Assembly: GCF_002891535.1 (NCBI RefSeq)
Contig: NZ_PDZR01000014.1
Span: 1 to 64,000, forward strand
Direction: 5' to 3'
Source: Methylocella silvestris
GTDB taxonomy: Bacteria > Pseudomonadota > Alphaproteobacteria > Rhizobiales > Beijerinckiaceae
DNA length: 64,000 nt
Below are positions 37,778-46,751 of this stretch, piece by piece (the first letter of the stretch is position 1; every line of letters begins with the position of its first letter). The position numbers and the translations under genes are program-made. The notes under the pieces are model-generated. The model searched no databases. It was not told the DNA's origin and worked only from the letters and a program-made list of their open reading frames with translations.

Positions 37778-38269
37778 ATGAAAGCGCGCGGCATGACGGA
37801 CAAAGTGGAATGGGTCGTCTGGAACGGCTCGATGGGAATTCTCGATACAGTCACAATCGGCCGTATCGAGGAGAGCGTTACCGGCCGGCGCGCCTATCTG
37901 GCCGCGCCCTATGGGGTCGTCGGGCCGTTCAGTCTCGACGCGCTTGAAACACAGGGCCGCGTGTCCTTTGGCGAATGTCTGGTGATGTCGCGCCGGAGAT
38001 GGCGCGAGGATCAGGTCGAGCTGCGCCTCGAAGCGCGGGAAAAACGCCGGGCCTTCATGTTCCGGCTGAATTTCAACGACGATGATCAGGTACACCGCGA
38101 GGTCCTGAACCTGCCGGCCGAGGGCGAGCTGAAACCGGCGGAGATCAACGCCGCCTTCCGCAAGCTCGCCAAGACGGCGCATCCCGACGCCGGCGGCAGC
38201 AGCGAACATTACCGCCGCATCACGGAGGCGCGCGACGCGCTCATGCAGCCTTTCGCGCGGGCCGCTTAG
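37778..38269 (+). CDS. J-domain protein
   Basis: 163 residues. The C-terminal 45 residues, PAEINAAFRKLAKTAHPDAGGSSEHYRRITEARDALM, form a J domain with the HPD motif. The N-terminal 110 residues are of unknown fold. It would stimulate an Hsp70 partner. An internal ATG at 37793 is an alternative start. Unlike DnaJ, the J domain is at the C-terminus. Confidence 0.75.
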   Translation: MKARGMTDKVEWVVWNGSMGILDTVTIGRIEESVTGRRAYLAAPYGVVGPFSLDALETQGRVSFGECLVMSRRRWREDQVELRLEAREKRRAFMFRLNFNDDDQVHREVLNLPAEGELKPAEINAAFRKLAKTAHPDAGGSSEHYRRITEARDALMQPFARAA

Positions 38270-38434
38270 GCGTCGATTTTCAGACAAGCGAACGAATGAT
38301 TTTCCGGTTTCGCGGAACAAGAATGGCTCGGCGCGCCGAAGGCAGGTAGTCGCCGTGAACGCCGCTCAGGCGAGGGCCGAAACGCGCGGCGCAATAGCCG
38401 CGACGCCGCGCCCGATCGGGACGCTTTCCCCCGT

Positions 38435-40099
38435 TCACTTCCCTCGCTGCATGTTCTTCTTGAGCTGTGCGTCGACCGCATAATCGTCTGGAACCTCCAC
38501 GACGCCGTTCGCCCGGACATAATCGGCATAGGCGGCGCGCAGCGCGTCGACGCGCTGGGGGTCCTGCCCCGAAAGATCTATCGATTCAGTCGGATCCTTC
38601 TTCAGATCATAGAGGCGCCATTTGAAGTCGCCGAACGGCGGCGCATTGCGCACGAGCTTGTAATCGCCGCCGTAGACAGCTGCGCCGCCGGCGACCTCCT
38701 GTGCAAACGTCGCTCCCGCGCGAAGATCGTCGGCTTTTTGCGTCAACAGCGGAACCATGGACACGCCAAGAAACGCTTTCGGATCGGCCGAGGGAGCGCG
38801 CGCGCCGGCAAGCTCGAGCAGCGTCGGCGTGATGTCGGCGACCGACAGGAAAGCGCCGGACGTGCGGCCGACGGCAAATTTCTGCGGATAACGGATAATC
38901 AAGGGCGCCCGTACTCCGCCTTCTGCGGCTGAGCCCTTGAAATTGGAAAAGGGCGTCATGGAGACGCTGGCCCAGCCGGGGCCATATTCGGAATAGGACC
39001 CCTTCTGGCCGAGGCGTTCATAAGAGAGATCAAAGTTTTTGGCGTAATAGTCGGGAAACATCTTCATGAGTTCGGCGCTTTCGCCGCCGTTGTCGCTGAG
39101 GAATAAAATGATGGTGTCGTCGAGCAGATTTTTGGCCCGAAGATGCTCGACGATCCGGCCGACGCTCATATCGACATATTCGACCATGCCTGCATAGACC
39201 GCCATGCGCTTGGCGGCCATGCGCTTCTCATCGTCCGAAAGCGCGCTCCAGTCGGGTCCAGCTGGCGTAGGCTCGCGCGCGCCCGGCGGCAAAAGGCCGA
39301 TTTCAAGCTGGCGACGGCGGCGAACATCGCCGATCGCGGTCCAGCCCGCATCATAGACATGCGCGTAACGCTCGATAAAATCGGTCGGCGCCTGATGAGG
39401 CTGATGCACCGCCTGAAATGCAAGATAGCCGAAAAACGGGCTGCCGTCGTTGGCGTGCGCGTCAATGTAGCCAAGCATCTTGTCGGTATAGAATTGCGTC
39501 GAGTAGAAATCCTTCGGCAGGTCGATCGGCTTTGCGCCCTCGTAGTAATGGAGAGAAGCGTAGCCCGGCGTGTAGGATTTGTTCTCGAAATTGTCGCCGC
39601 CGCCTTCGGCCAGCACGACCGATTCCTCAAACCCCTGCGCGACCGGAAGCTTATCCGCAGATTTGCCGAGATGCCATTTGCCGGCCATGTAGGTGTGATA
39701 GCCGTCCGCGCGCAACAGCGCCGCGATGGTGGGTTGGCCGTTCAGAAAACCCTCATAGCCAGGCTGGCCGCGCTGATTGTCGGCAAGAAGCTCAGACATA
39801 TTGCCGAGGCCTGCCTTGTGGTTGTCCTGTCCCGTCAGCAGCATGCTGCGCGTCGGCGCGCAAAAGGCGGAGGTATGGAAGTTTGTGAAACGGAACCCCT
39901 GCGCTGCGAGCTCGTCGATGTTCTGCGTATAAATCTCGCCGCCATAGGAGCCGAGATCCGAATAGCCCATGTCATCGACGAGGATCAGCAGAATATTCGG
40001 TCGGCCAGCGCAATGGCCCGGCCCGGCAACTCCCCAAAATAACGACGCGCCACATAGAATACTCGCAACACGTTTGAGTGAGCCGCCTATCGCCATCAT
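38435..40099 (-). CDS. Arylsulfatase (type I sulfatase)
   Basis: 554 residues with an N-terminal export signal (ILCGASLFWGVAGPGHCAG). NILLILVDDMGYSDLGSYGG has the metal aspartates (42-43). FCAPTRSMLLTG gives the C-x-P-x-R motif, with Cys80 as the residue converted to formylglycine. AGKWHLGK and LFLSDNGGESAELM carry further active-site residues. It hydrolyses sulfate esters, probably in the periplasm for sulfur scavenging. A formylglycine-generating enzyme is not seen nearby. Confidence 0.93.
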   Translation of the reverse strand: MMAIGGSLKRVASILCGASLFWGVAGPGHCAGRPNILLILVDDMGYSDLGSYGGEIYTQNIDELAAQGFRFTNFHTSAFCAPTRSMLLTGQDNHKAGLGNMSELLADNQRGQPGYEGFLNGQPTIAALLRADGYHTYMAGKWHLGKSADKLPVAQGFEESVVLAEGGGDNFENKSYTPGYASLHYYEGAKPIDLPKDFYSTQFYTDKMLGYIDAHANDGSPFFGYLAFQAVHQPHQAPTDFIERYAHVYDAGWTAIGDVRRRRQLEIGLLPPGAREPTPAGPDWSALSDDEKRMAAKRMAVYAGMVEYVDMSVGRIVEHLRAKNLLDDTIILFLSDNGGESAELMKMFPDYYAKNFDLSYERLGQKGSYSEYGPGWASVSMTPFSNFKGSAAEGGVRAPLIIRYPQKFAVGRTSGAFLSVADITPTLLELAGARAPSADPKAFLGVSMVPLLTQKADDLRAGATFAQEVAGGAAVYGGDYKLVRNAPPFGDFKWRLYDLKKDPTESIDLSGQDPQRVDALRAAYADYVRANGVVEVPDDYAVDAQLKKNMQRGK

Positions 40100-40136
40100 C
40101 TGCCTCCGTTTGCCGTAGCGCTTTCTCGCCCAGCCG

Positions 40137-40814
40137 CTAAATCAGCCCTGCCGCGATATTGATCGTCAGCGCCAGCACCGCGCTGTTGAAGAAAAACGCG
40201 ATGATCGAATGCACCAGCGAGACGCGGCGCATTTCCTTGCCCGTAATCTGCACATCCGCCGTCTGCGAGGCGACGCCGATGATGAAGGAGAAATAGAGAA
40301 AATCGAAGTAGTCCGGGTCTTCGGTTCCCGGAAATTCGAGGCCGCCGGCAAGTTTTGGGTCCCTGCCCGGCTCTTCGTCGAGTTCGTCGAAATATTCATG
40401 CGCGTAATGCAGCGCGAAGGTCAGATGGATGAAGAACCAGGAGCTGACAATCGTCGCTCCCGCCAGCGCGATATGCAGCCCTTTCCGGGTTCCTTGCATC
40501 TCCTGCGTCGACCCAAGCTGCGCCACGATCGCGGCCATGGAAGCGGTGGCGGCAAGACACGTCACCACAAGAATGAAAAACCGCCCCTCGTCGCTCTCCT
40601 TGGCGCGCCAGCGCATCGATTCCGGCGTCGCCCGCAGGATCAGCACGGTCGAAAGAAGAAAATAGAGTAGCGCGCCGACATTCCAGCTGATGAGGAAACG
40701 CGTGGCATGGACGGGGAACGGCGCCAGAAAATAGGCGAGCGCGCTGGCGGCAAGGCCGGCGAACAGACGCGGATGGCCGTGGACGGTGCGATAAGGATAG
40801 CCGAACGAAACCAT
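40137..40814 (-). CDS. DUF1345 domain-containing membrane protein
   Basis: 225 residues with five to six membrane segments. LISWNVGALLYFLLSTVLILRA, SSWFFIHLTFALHYAHEYF and DPDYFDFLYFSFIIGVASQTADVQIT are characteristic of DUF1345. The function is unknown. It starts 33 bases downstream of ispA on the same strand. Confidence 0.82.
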   Translation of the reverse strand: MVSFGYPYRTVHGHPRLFAGLAASALAYFLAPFPVHATRFLISWNVGALLYFLLSTVLILRATPESMRWRAKESDEGRFFILVVTCLAATASMAAIVAQLGSTQEMQGTRKGLHIALAGATIVSSWFFIHLTFALHYAHEYFDELDEEPGRDPKLAGGLEFPGTEDPDYFDFLYFSFIIGVASQTADVQITGKEMRRVSLVHSIIAFFFNSAVLALTINIAAGLI

Positions 40815-40846
40815 TGCGCTCTCCGCCTCAGGCTATCCCGGCGCCA

Positions 40847-41776
40847 TCAGCTGGCCCGTTTGGCGACGAAGCGCGCCGCTTCCTTCAAAACCGCAGCGTC
40901 GGCGCCTTGCGAGAACAGATCGAGCGCGACGATCGCCTCGGCCGCCAACCTGTCGCGCCGTTCCCGCGCAGCCTCGAGGCCGAGCGCTGCGACGAGCGTC
41001 GCCTTGTTGCGGCCGGCGTCCTTGCCGGCGCGCTTGCCGAGCGTCGCCTCATCGGCCTCGACGTCCAGAATGTCGTCGGCGACCTGAAAGGCGGCCCCGA
41101 GCGCGTGGCCGTAGGCCGACAACGCCGCGCGAGCTTTTACGTCGGCGGCGCCGATGATGGCGCCCGCCATCACGGAAAAATGCAGCAGCGCGCCGGTCTT
41201 CATGCTTTGCAGCCGGATCACCGCCTCGGCTGTATGCGGCGCCGTCGATTGTTCGGCTTCAAGGTCGAGAACCTGGCCGCCGATCATGCCGCCAAAGCCG
41301 GCGGCCCGCGCCAGCGCGAGCACCAATTCGGCGCGGATCGCGGCATCTTCATGCGTCACGGGATCGGCCAGAACGTCGAAGGCGTAGGTCAAAAGGCCGT
41401 CGCCGACGAGAATAGCGGTCGCCTCATCAAAGGCTTTATGGGTGGTCGCGCGGCCGCGCCTCAGATCGTCATTGTCGAGCGCGGGAAGGTCATCATGCAC
41501 CAGTGAATAGCAATGAATCATCTCGACCGCCGCCGCCGCGCGGATGACGCCCTCGCCCTCGACCCCGAACAACCGCGCTGTCTCGATGACGAGGAATGGC
41601 CGCAGCCGTTTGCCGCCGCCAAGGCTCGAATAGCGGATCGCCTCCATGAGACGGCGCGGCCGGGCAATCTCGCCAGCCAGCGGCGAGGGGCCGAGCAGAC
41701 GGTCCAGCATCGTCTCCGCAGCGTCGGCGGCGGTCTTCAGCCTTTTGTCGAATTCCCTCGCGGCGCCCTCCGCCAT
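40847..41776 (-). CDS. ispA: Polyprenyl (farnesyl) diphosphate synthase
   Basis: 309 residues. GGGKRLRPFLVIETARLFG, first aspartate-rich motif LVHDDLPALDNDDLRRG (Asp95-96) and second motif FQVADDILDVEADE are intact. The single residues before the first motif fit a short-chain (C15) synthase. It condenses IPP with DMAPP and GPP. It works after ispG in the same isoprenoid route. Start ATG at 41776. Confidence 0.9.
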   Translation of the reverse strand: MAEGAAREFDKRLKTAADAAETMLDRLLGPSPLAGEIARPRRLMEAIRYSSLGGGKRLRPFLVIETARLFGVEGEGVIRAAAAVEMIHCYSLVHDDLPALDNDDLRRGRATTHKAFDEATAILVGDGLLTYAFDVLADPVTHEDAAIRAELVLALARAAGFGGMIGGQVLDLEAEQSTAPHTAEAVIRLQSMKTGALLHFSVMAGAIIGAADVKARAALSAYGHALGAAFQVADDILDVEADEATLGKRAGKDAGRNKATLVAALGLEAARERRDRLAAEAIVALDLFSQGADAAVLKEAARFVAKRAS

Positions 41777-41885
41777 ATGCTTCGCCTTTTTAGTTTTGCA
41801 GGAAGAACCGGCCGGCTCTCCGACGCCTGTCGATAAAGTTGCGGTTCGGCTTGCCCGATCGCGGCAGATCGGTCAAGGCTCCGGC

Positions 41886-42572
41886 ATGGCGCGCTCGGGC
41901 CCCCTCGGCTTTTTCGGCAAACTCTTCGCTATTATCTTCTGCCTCGCCCTGGCTTTGCTGCTCGGCGTGGTCGGGCTCATTTTCGCCTATCGTTATGTGC
42001 CGCCGACCTCCACCTTGATGCTGGCGCGCTATATCCAGGGCGAGCCGGTTGATCGCGTCTTTGTGCCGCTCAATCAGATTTCGCCCAATCTGCGCGCGGC
42101 GGTGATCGCCTCCGAGGATTCGTTGTTCTGCCGCCATCATGGCGTCGATTGGGGCGCGTTGCAGGAAGTGATCGATTCGGCCGACGAGGATGGCCCCTCG
42201 CGCGGCGCCTCGACGATCACCATGCAGACCGCCAAGAACCTCTTTCTCTGGCCCTCGCGCTCAGTGGTCCGCAAAGCGATCGAGATCCCGCTGGCGCTGA
42301 TCATCGACTTTCTTTTGCCGAAGAGGCGCGTTTTGGAGATCTATCTCAACATCGCCGAATGGGGCGAGGGGCTGTTCGGCGCGGAGGCGGCGGCGCGGCG
42401 CTATTTCCAGAAAGGCGCCGACCGGCTCGATGCGCGGCAGGCTGCGCTGATGGCCTCCGCCCTGCCGAACCCGCGCATGCGAGATCCTGCCCATCCAAGC
42501 CGCCAGATGACGCGGCGCGCGGCCACCATCGCTGCGCGGCTGCGCGACGAAGACCTCTCCTGCGTCAATTGA
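41886..42572 (+). CDS. mtgA: Monofunctional biosynthetic peptidoglycan transglycosylase
   Basis: 228 residues. One N-terminal membrane helix (about 10-38) is followed by the GT51 domain. ASEDSLFCRHHGVDWGALQ carries the catalytic glutamate. GASTITMQTAKNLFLWPSRS and EIPLALIIDFLLPKRRVLEIYLNIAEWGEGLFGAEAAARRYF follow. It polymerises lipid II glycan strands. The ATG at 41886 gives the normal length; the upstream open frame is inside ispA's opposite strand. Confidence 0.94.
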   Translation: MARSGPLGFFGKLFAIIFCLALALLLGVVGLIFAYRYVPPTSTLMLARYIQGEPVDRVFVPLNQISPNLRAAVIASEDSLFCRHHGVDWGALQEVIDSADEDGPSRGASTITMQTAKNLFLWPSRSVVRKAIEIPLALIIDFLLPKRRVLEIYLNIAEWGEGLFGAEAAARRYFQKGADRLDARQAALMASALPNPRMRDPAHPSRQMTRRAATIAARLRDEDLSCVN

Positions 42573-42744
42573 GGCTGCGGCCAAGCCCGAAATCGATGTA
42601 TTGGGAAAGCAGAGCGAACAGGCTCCCTTCGCCCCGGCTTTCGATTTACGATAGCCAGCGCTGGATTTTCATTGTATGAGGCGCGCTCGCCTTGAAACGC
42701 ACGCCGAGCCACGGCTCGCACAAAAGTTTAGTTGAGACTGACCT

Positions 42745-42933
42745 ATGGCCGTTCCGAAACGCAAGACCTCCCCCATGAAGCGCGGGTTCCGCCGCTCCGC
42801 CGACGCGCTTGCGGCTCCGACCTATGTCGAAGACAAGGATTCGGGCGAGCTGCGCCGTCCGCACCATGTCGATCTCAAGACCGGCATGTACCGCGGCCGC
42901 CAGATCCTGACGCCGAAGAACAAGGAAGCCTGA
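42745..42933 (+). CDS. rpmF: 50S ribosomal protein L32
   Basis: 62 residues, [21 protein letters not shown] to [16 protein letters not shown], the standard alphaproteobacterial L32 of the cysteine-free type. It is a late component of the large subunit near the peptidyl transferase centre. Confidence 0.97.
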   Translation: MAVPKRKTSPMKRGFRRSADALAAPTYVEDKDSGELRRPHHVDLKTGMYRGRQILTPKNKEA

Positions 42934-42949
42934 GGGCTTTTGTGATCCG

Positions 42950-42972
42950 AGCCCGCGCGAACGCTGCGGGCT
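42950..42972 (+). terminator. Weak terminator-like hairpin after rpmF
   Basis: AGCCCGC (42950-42956) and GCGGGCT (42966-42972) with a 9-base loop, 17 bases past the stop; only TT follows. Confidence 0.4.
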
Positions 42973-42997
42973 TGCGCCTCGATTCGGATGTCTGAGG

Positions 42998-43720
42998 TCA
43001 GTGGCGGTTGATCTGCCGCTGACGTAGCGTGTCGACCTGATCCTGCACGATTTTATATTGGGCCGGGGCATCGCGCAGACGGGCGCGGCGGTTCTTCTCG
43101 GTCACCCAGAAATTAAAGACATTCGCGACGATAATCGACGCGATGAAGTCGTGGAAATCCTGGTCGAGCGCCGTACTCGAGCCGAGCCCATAGACATAGG
43201 GCGCGCCCTGCACGAGATAGCGTCCGATCGTCGGCTCGCCGAGAAGCTGCGGCGGCAGCCATTTCGTCGCAATGTCGATCTCATCCAGCACATGCAGCAA
43301 TTCATGCTCATAGATGCGCGCAAAAATTTGCACGGAGAGATCGTCCTTCGGATTGTAGTCGACCGATTTGGCCAGATACATCGCCATCTCGAGATCGAGG
43401 AAGACATCGCCCCCCAGAAACTCGAATTTCCACGGACCGTGCTCCGATCCTGACGCCGAACTTCTGCGCCATTGCGCATTGGCGTCGGCGAATCGGATCG
43501 TCGGCGCCGCGGTGACGAGGCCGTCGACGATCCTCAGCTGTCCCGACTGCGCGGCGCTGGTATTCGGCGAAAGCCGCATCATTTCGGGAACGTCGACGAT
43601 GTTGGGATAGCGGATGTCGCCTTGAGCGACCCCCGCGGGCGGCGTGACCCCGAAATATTCCGGCGGCAGCAGCAGCTCGTTCTTGGGCCAGGTGATGCGC
43701 GGAACAAATTTGACAGCCAT
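42998..43720 (-). CDS. Unrecognised protein with HExxH motif
   Basis: 240 residues with no signal peptide. Residues 139-147 read HELLHVLDE, an HExxH zinc-peptidase-like motif with a further acidic pair at +3/+4. Around it, FLDLEMAMYLAKSVDYNPKDDL and QIFARIYE are helical. I do not recognise the family, and peptidase activity is only suggested by the motif. It lies 89 bases downstream of tal on the same strand and ends with a charged helix (KIVQDQVDTLRQRQ). Confidence 0.6.
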   Translation of the reverse strand: MAVKFVPRITWPKNELLLPPEYFGVTPPAGVAQGDIRYPNIVDVPEMMRLSPNTSAAQSGQLRIVDGLVTAAPTIRFADANAQWRRSSASGSEHGPWKFEFLGGDVFLDLEMAMYLAKSVDYNPKDDLSVQIFARIYEHELLHVLDEIDIATKWLPPQLLGEPTIGRYLVQGAPYVYGLGSSTALDQDFHDFIASIIVANVFNFWVTEKNRRARLRDAPAQYKIVQDQVDTLRQRQINRH

Positions 43721-43809
43721 GGGAACCTCCGCCGCCTTTATGGCGAGGCTCTCAGGCGGCGCCGGTGCGCTGCGTCACGCCGGCGTCCTTATCTGCAAAA
43801 TCATCATGA

Positions 43810-44802
43810 TTAGAGGCTGGCGAATTCGCCGTCCGCCGCCGCAAGCAGGCGCTGCGAGACAAGCTCACGCAGAGCGCGAAGATCGCCGCTGAACACCCTG
43901 ATTCCTTCGGCAAGTTTCTCGGTCGCCATCGCGTCCTCATTGAGCATGAAGCGGAAGGTCTTTTCGTCGAGATCAAGCTTTGCCGGAATCCGGTCCGCCG
44001 GGACATGCGGCGTCAGCCGCTGCTCAAGTCCGCCATCGTCGCGGGCGAGTTCATCGAGCAGCTGGGGCGAGACCGTCAGCCGGTCACAACCGGCAAGCGC
44101 CTCGATCTCCGCCTTGTTGCGGAACGAGGCGCCCATGATGACGGTCGAAACGTCATGCGCCTTGAAATAATCATAGATCTGCCGGACCGAGAGGACGCCG
44201 GGATCGGTCTCCGCCGTAAAACTTTTCCCTTGCGCCTTCATGTGCCAGTCGAGGATGCGGCCGACGAAGGGAGAGATCAGAAAGGCGCCGGCGTCGGCGC
44301 AGGCGACGGCCTGCGCGAGCGAGAAGACCAGCGTCATATTGCAGTCAATCCCCTCGCGCTGGAGGATCTGTGCGGCATGGGCGCCCTCCCAGGTGGCCGC
44401 GATCTTGATGAGGATCCGATCACGGCCGACGCCCCGGCGCTCATATTCGGCGATGATGGCGCGAGCCTTGGCGACCGTCCCCTCGACGTCGAAGGACAGA
44501 TCGGCGTCGACCTCGGTCGAGACGCGGCCGGGCACGATCTTGGTCAGTTCCTCGCCGAAATTGATCGCCAGCCGGTCCGCGACCTCGCTCGTCAGCCGAT
44601 TATGGCTGCGGCCCCAGACGATCGCCTCATTGACCAGAGGCTCATAGGCCTTGAGCTGGGCGGCTTTCAGGATGAGCGTCGGATTGGTGGTGGCGTCGGT
44701 CGGGGCGAAAGCGCGGATCGCCTCCATGTCGCCGGTGTCGGCGACGACGGCCGTCATGGTCTTCAGCTGATCGAGTTTCGAAGGAAGTTTTTGCGCGGAC
44801 AT
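43810..44802 (-). CDS. tal: Transaldolase
   Basis: 330 residues. DATTNPTLILKAAQL, ILIKIAATWEGAHAAQIL (Schiff-base Lys) and CNMTLVFSLAQAVACADAGAFLISPFVGRILDWH are hallmarks of the classical TalB-type enzyme. It moves dihydroxyacetone units between sedoheptulose-7-P and glyceraldehyde-3-P. In methylotrophs it also serves the ribulose or serine-linked sugar phosphate pools. The ATG at 44802 was chosen over an upstream open frame. It is 84 bases downstream of the lanmodulin-like gene. Confidence 0.93.
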   Translation of the reverse strand: MSAQKLPSKLDQLKTMTAVVADTGDMEAIRAFAPTDATTNPTLILKAAQLKAYEPLVNEAIVWGRSHNRLTSEVADRLAINFGEELTKIVPGRVSTEVDADLSFDVEGTVAKARAIIAEYERRGVGRDRILIKIAATWEGAHAAQILQREGIDCNMTLVFSLAQAVACADAGAFLISPFVGRILDWHMKAQGKSFTAETDPGVLSVRQIYDYFKAHDVSTVIMGASFRNKAEIEALAGCDRLTVSPQLLDELARDDGGLEQRLTPHVPADRIPAKLDLDEKTFRFMLNEDAMATEKLAEGIRVFSGDLRALRELVSQRLLAAADGEFASL

Positions 44803-44886
44803 GGGCGATCCCGTTGGCGTGGCGGATCTTATAGACCAACCCGTTCCCCTTTGCATCGCCCCTGTTCGCGCTTGTCGCGCCGCGCG

Positions 44887-45303
44887 TCAGTCGATCAGCT
44901 TCTCGAGCGCGCGGCCGGCCTTCGAGTGGAATTCCTTGGCCTCAAGCGTGCCGTCGTTATCGACATCGGCCTTTTTGAACAGACTTTCGACAATCGTCAT
45001 ATATTCGGCCTTGGTCAGCGTACCGTCCTTATCGGGATCAGCCGCCTTGAAAGCTTTCCCTTTGACCACGCCTTTGGTTTCCGCGCGGTCCAACGTGTCG
45101 TCGCTATCCTTGTTTAACTTGTCGAATTCCGCCGAAGCAGCTGCTTTGACCTCCGCGAGATCGAGCGTTTTGTCGGCGTCCTTGTCATATTCTTTGACGA
45201 CGTCCGAACCGGCGAAAGCTACCGGAGCGCCAGCGATCAGCAGTCCAGCCGCAAGCAGGCTACACATGGAAAACTTTGCAAAAGCAGAGGGTTGAACCGT
45301 CAT
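44887..45303 (-). CDS. Lanmodulin-like periplasmic EF-hand protein
   Basis: 138 residues. A signal peptide (SMCSLLAAGLLIAGAPVAFAG) precedes four 12-residue EF loops at 40-51, 64-75, 89-100 and 113-124. Linkers are 12, 13 and 12 residues, the same spacing as lanmodulin and about half that of calmodulin. Lanmodulin's Pro at loop position 2 remains only in loop 3 (DPDKDGTLTKAE). An acidic residue at position 9 remains in loops 1, 2 and 4. Loop 2 begins with Asn. It likely binds lanthanides or calcium in the periplasm. Start set at the third of three close ATGs because of GGAG spacing; 45318 is possible. It follows tonB by 107 bases. Confidence 0.75.
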   Translation of the reverse strand: MTVQPSAFAKFSMCSLLAAGLLIAGAPVAFAGSDVVKEYDKDADKTLDLAEVKAAASAEFDKLNKDSDDTLDRAETKGVVKGKAFKAADPDKDGTLTKAEYMTIVESLFKKADVDNDGTLEAKEFHSKAGRALEKLID

Positions 45304-45410
45304 CTTCATCTTCTCCATCAGGCTGTTCGCCCTGAATTTAAACTAAAGGCCATCCCCGGGGAAAAGTCTAGGCGACAGGGAAAAACTCCCGCTCAAGTTT
45401 ACGGTTGTCT

Positions 45411-46286
45411 CTATTGCTGTCGGAAGTTGATCGGCACGGACAGCGTGACGGCGCCGCCCATCTCCGCTGGCGGCGGCGGGAACGGGCTGGATCTGTGGGC
45501 GATCGCAACCGCTTCCTGATCCAGCGCCGCCGAACCCGAACTGCGCACGAGGCGGGCCGACGCCAGCCTGCCGGAGCGGTCTATGGTGAAGGCGATTGTC
45601 GCGGCGCCGCTCGCGCCCTGTGCGCCGGCCGGGTAGCGCTTGTTGCGGTTGAGCGCCGCCGAGACGAGACCACGCCAATTCGAGGCCGACATCGCCGATC
45701 CGCCGCCGCCGCCGCCCGCGCCGCCGCCGCCCTGCCCGCCTTCGCCGGGCCTCCCGCCGGTTCGGCCCGGGGTAACGCCACGCGGAAGGCGGGCCGGCTC
45801 CGCGCGCTTGGGCGCCGGCTTTTCGCGAGGAGGCGCGATTTTCTTTGGCGTTGGCTTCGGTTTCGGTTTTGCCTCGAGCTTGGGTTTGATCAGCGGCTTT
45901 GGCGGCTCCGGCGGGACCAGCACCGCATCGGCCCTGGGCGCGGGCGCGATGTCGGGAACCGGCTCCGGCGGCGGAGTTGGCTCCGGATCAGGTTCAGGCT
46001 GCGGGACCGGCTCCGGTTCGATTTGCGGCTGCTCCGCCGTGATCTCCGGCTCGGGCTCGGGCGCGACCACGGCGCCGCCGCCATCCACCTGGCCTACCGC
46101 CATCGGGGGCAGTTCGATCATGATCGCGGATTCAGCAGCGCTAGCCAGCGCTTCGGGCTCGCTCTGGCGCGTCAGCCAATAGACCAGCCCCGCATGCGCC
46201 ACGAACACGACAGCGGCGGCGGCAATCCAGCGGGCGACCGGAGATTTCTCCTCCGGCGGCAGCACAAAATGCGCCTGCAGGGTCAT
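45411..46286 (-). CDS. tonB: Energy transducer TonB
   Basis: 291 residues. One N-terminal helix (about 20-39) is followed by a long Pro/Glu then Pro/Lys periplasm-spanning region. A Gly-rich hinge precedes the C-terminal TonB domain (YPAGAQGASGAATIAFTIDRSGRLASARLVRSSGS, DQEAVAIAHRSSPFPPPP). It transmits proton-motive force to TonB-dependent receptors. The start overlaps the exbD stop by 4 bases. Confidence 0.9.
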   Translation of the reverse strand: MTLQAHFVLPPEEKSPVARWIAAAAVVFVAHAGLVYWLTRQSEPEALASAAESAIMIELPPMAVGQVDGGGAVVAPEPEPEITAEQPQIEPEPVPQPEPDPEPTPPPEPVPDIAPAPRADAVLVPPEPPKPLIKPKLEAKPKPKPTPKKIAPPREKPAPKRAEPARLPRGVTPGRTGGRPGEGGQGGGGAGGGGGGSAMSASNWRGLVSAALNRNKRYPAGAQGASGAATIAFTIDRSGRLASARLVRSSGSAALDQEAVAIAHRSSPFPPPPAEMGGAVTLSVPINFRQQ

Positions 46287-46747
46287 AGCGGCGCGCCTGG
46301 CGCCTTCTGCGGCGGCGGAGTGCCGGCAACCGAGGCGGCGTCGAGGCAGACGAGGCCGATCTTCAGATAGCCGGCTGCGCGCAGCAGATTCATGGCTTCC
46401 ATGACCTCGCCATAGGGCACGGTCTTGTCGGCGCGCACAAAAATCCGCGTCTCCTTGTCATGTTCGGTCTGCTGGTCCAGCGCGGCGCCAAGCGCCGTCC
46501 GCCCGATGGTCTCTTCCCCGAGCGAGAGCGACAAATCCGGCTTTACCGTCAAAAACAGCGGCTTGTCCGGCCGCTGCGCGGCTTGCGCGGTCGAGGCCGG
46601 AAGATCGACATTGACGTCGACCGTCGAAAGCGGCGCGGCGACCATGAAAATGATCAACAGCACTAAAATAACGTCGATGAAGGGGGTGACGTTGATCTCG
46701 TGGTTGAGTTCGAGATCGTCATCCGCCTGCGTTAGCTTCACGGCCAT
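46283..46747 (-). CDS. exbD: Biopolymer transport protein ExbD
   Basis: 154 residues. HEINVTPFIDVILVLLIIFMVAAPL contains the single helix with the conserved proton-path Asp. RADKTVPYGEVMEAMNLLRAAGYLKIGLV is the periplasmic domain. It works with ExbB and TonB. The ATG at 46747 starts 4 bases after the exbB stop. The ending PPPQKAPGAPL is short and Pro-rich. Confidence 0.92.
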   Translation of the reverse strand: MAVKLTQADDDLELNHEINVTPFIDVILVLLIIFMVAAPLSTVDVNVDLPASTAQAAQRPDKPLFLTVKPDLSLSLGEETIGRTALGAALDQQTEHDKETRIFVRADKTVPYGEVMEAMNLLRAAGYLKIGLVCLDAASVAGTPPPQKAPGAPL

Positions 46748-46751
46748 GCGT

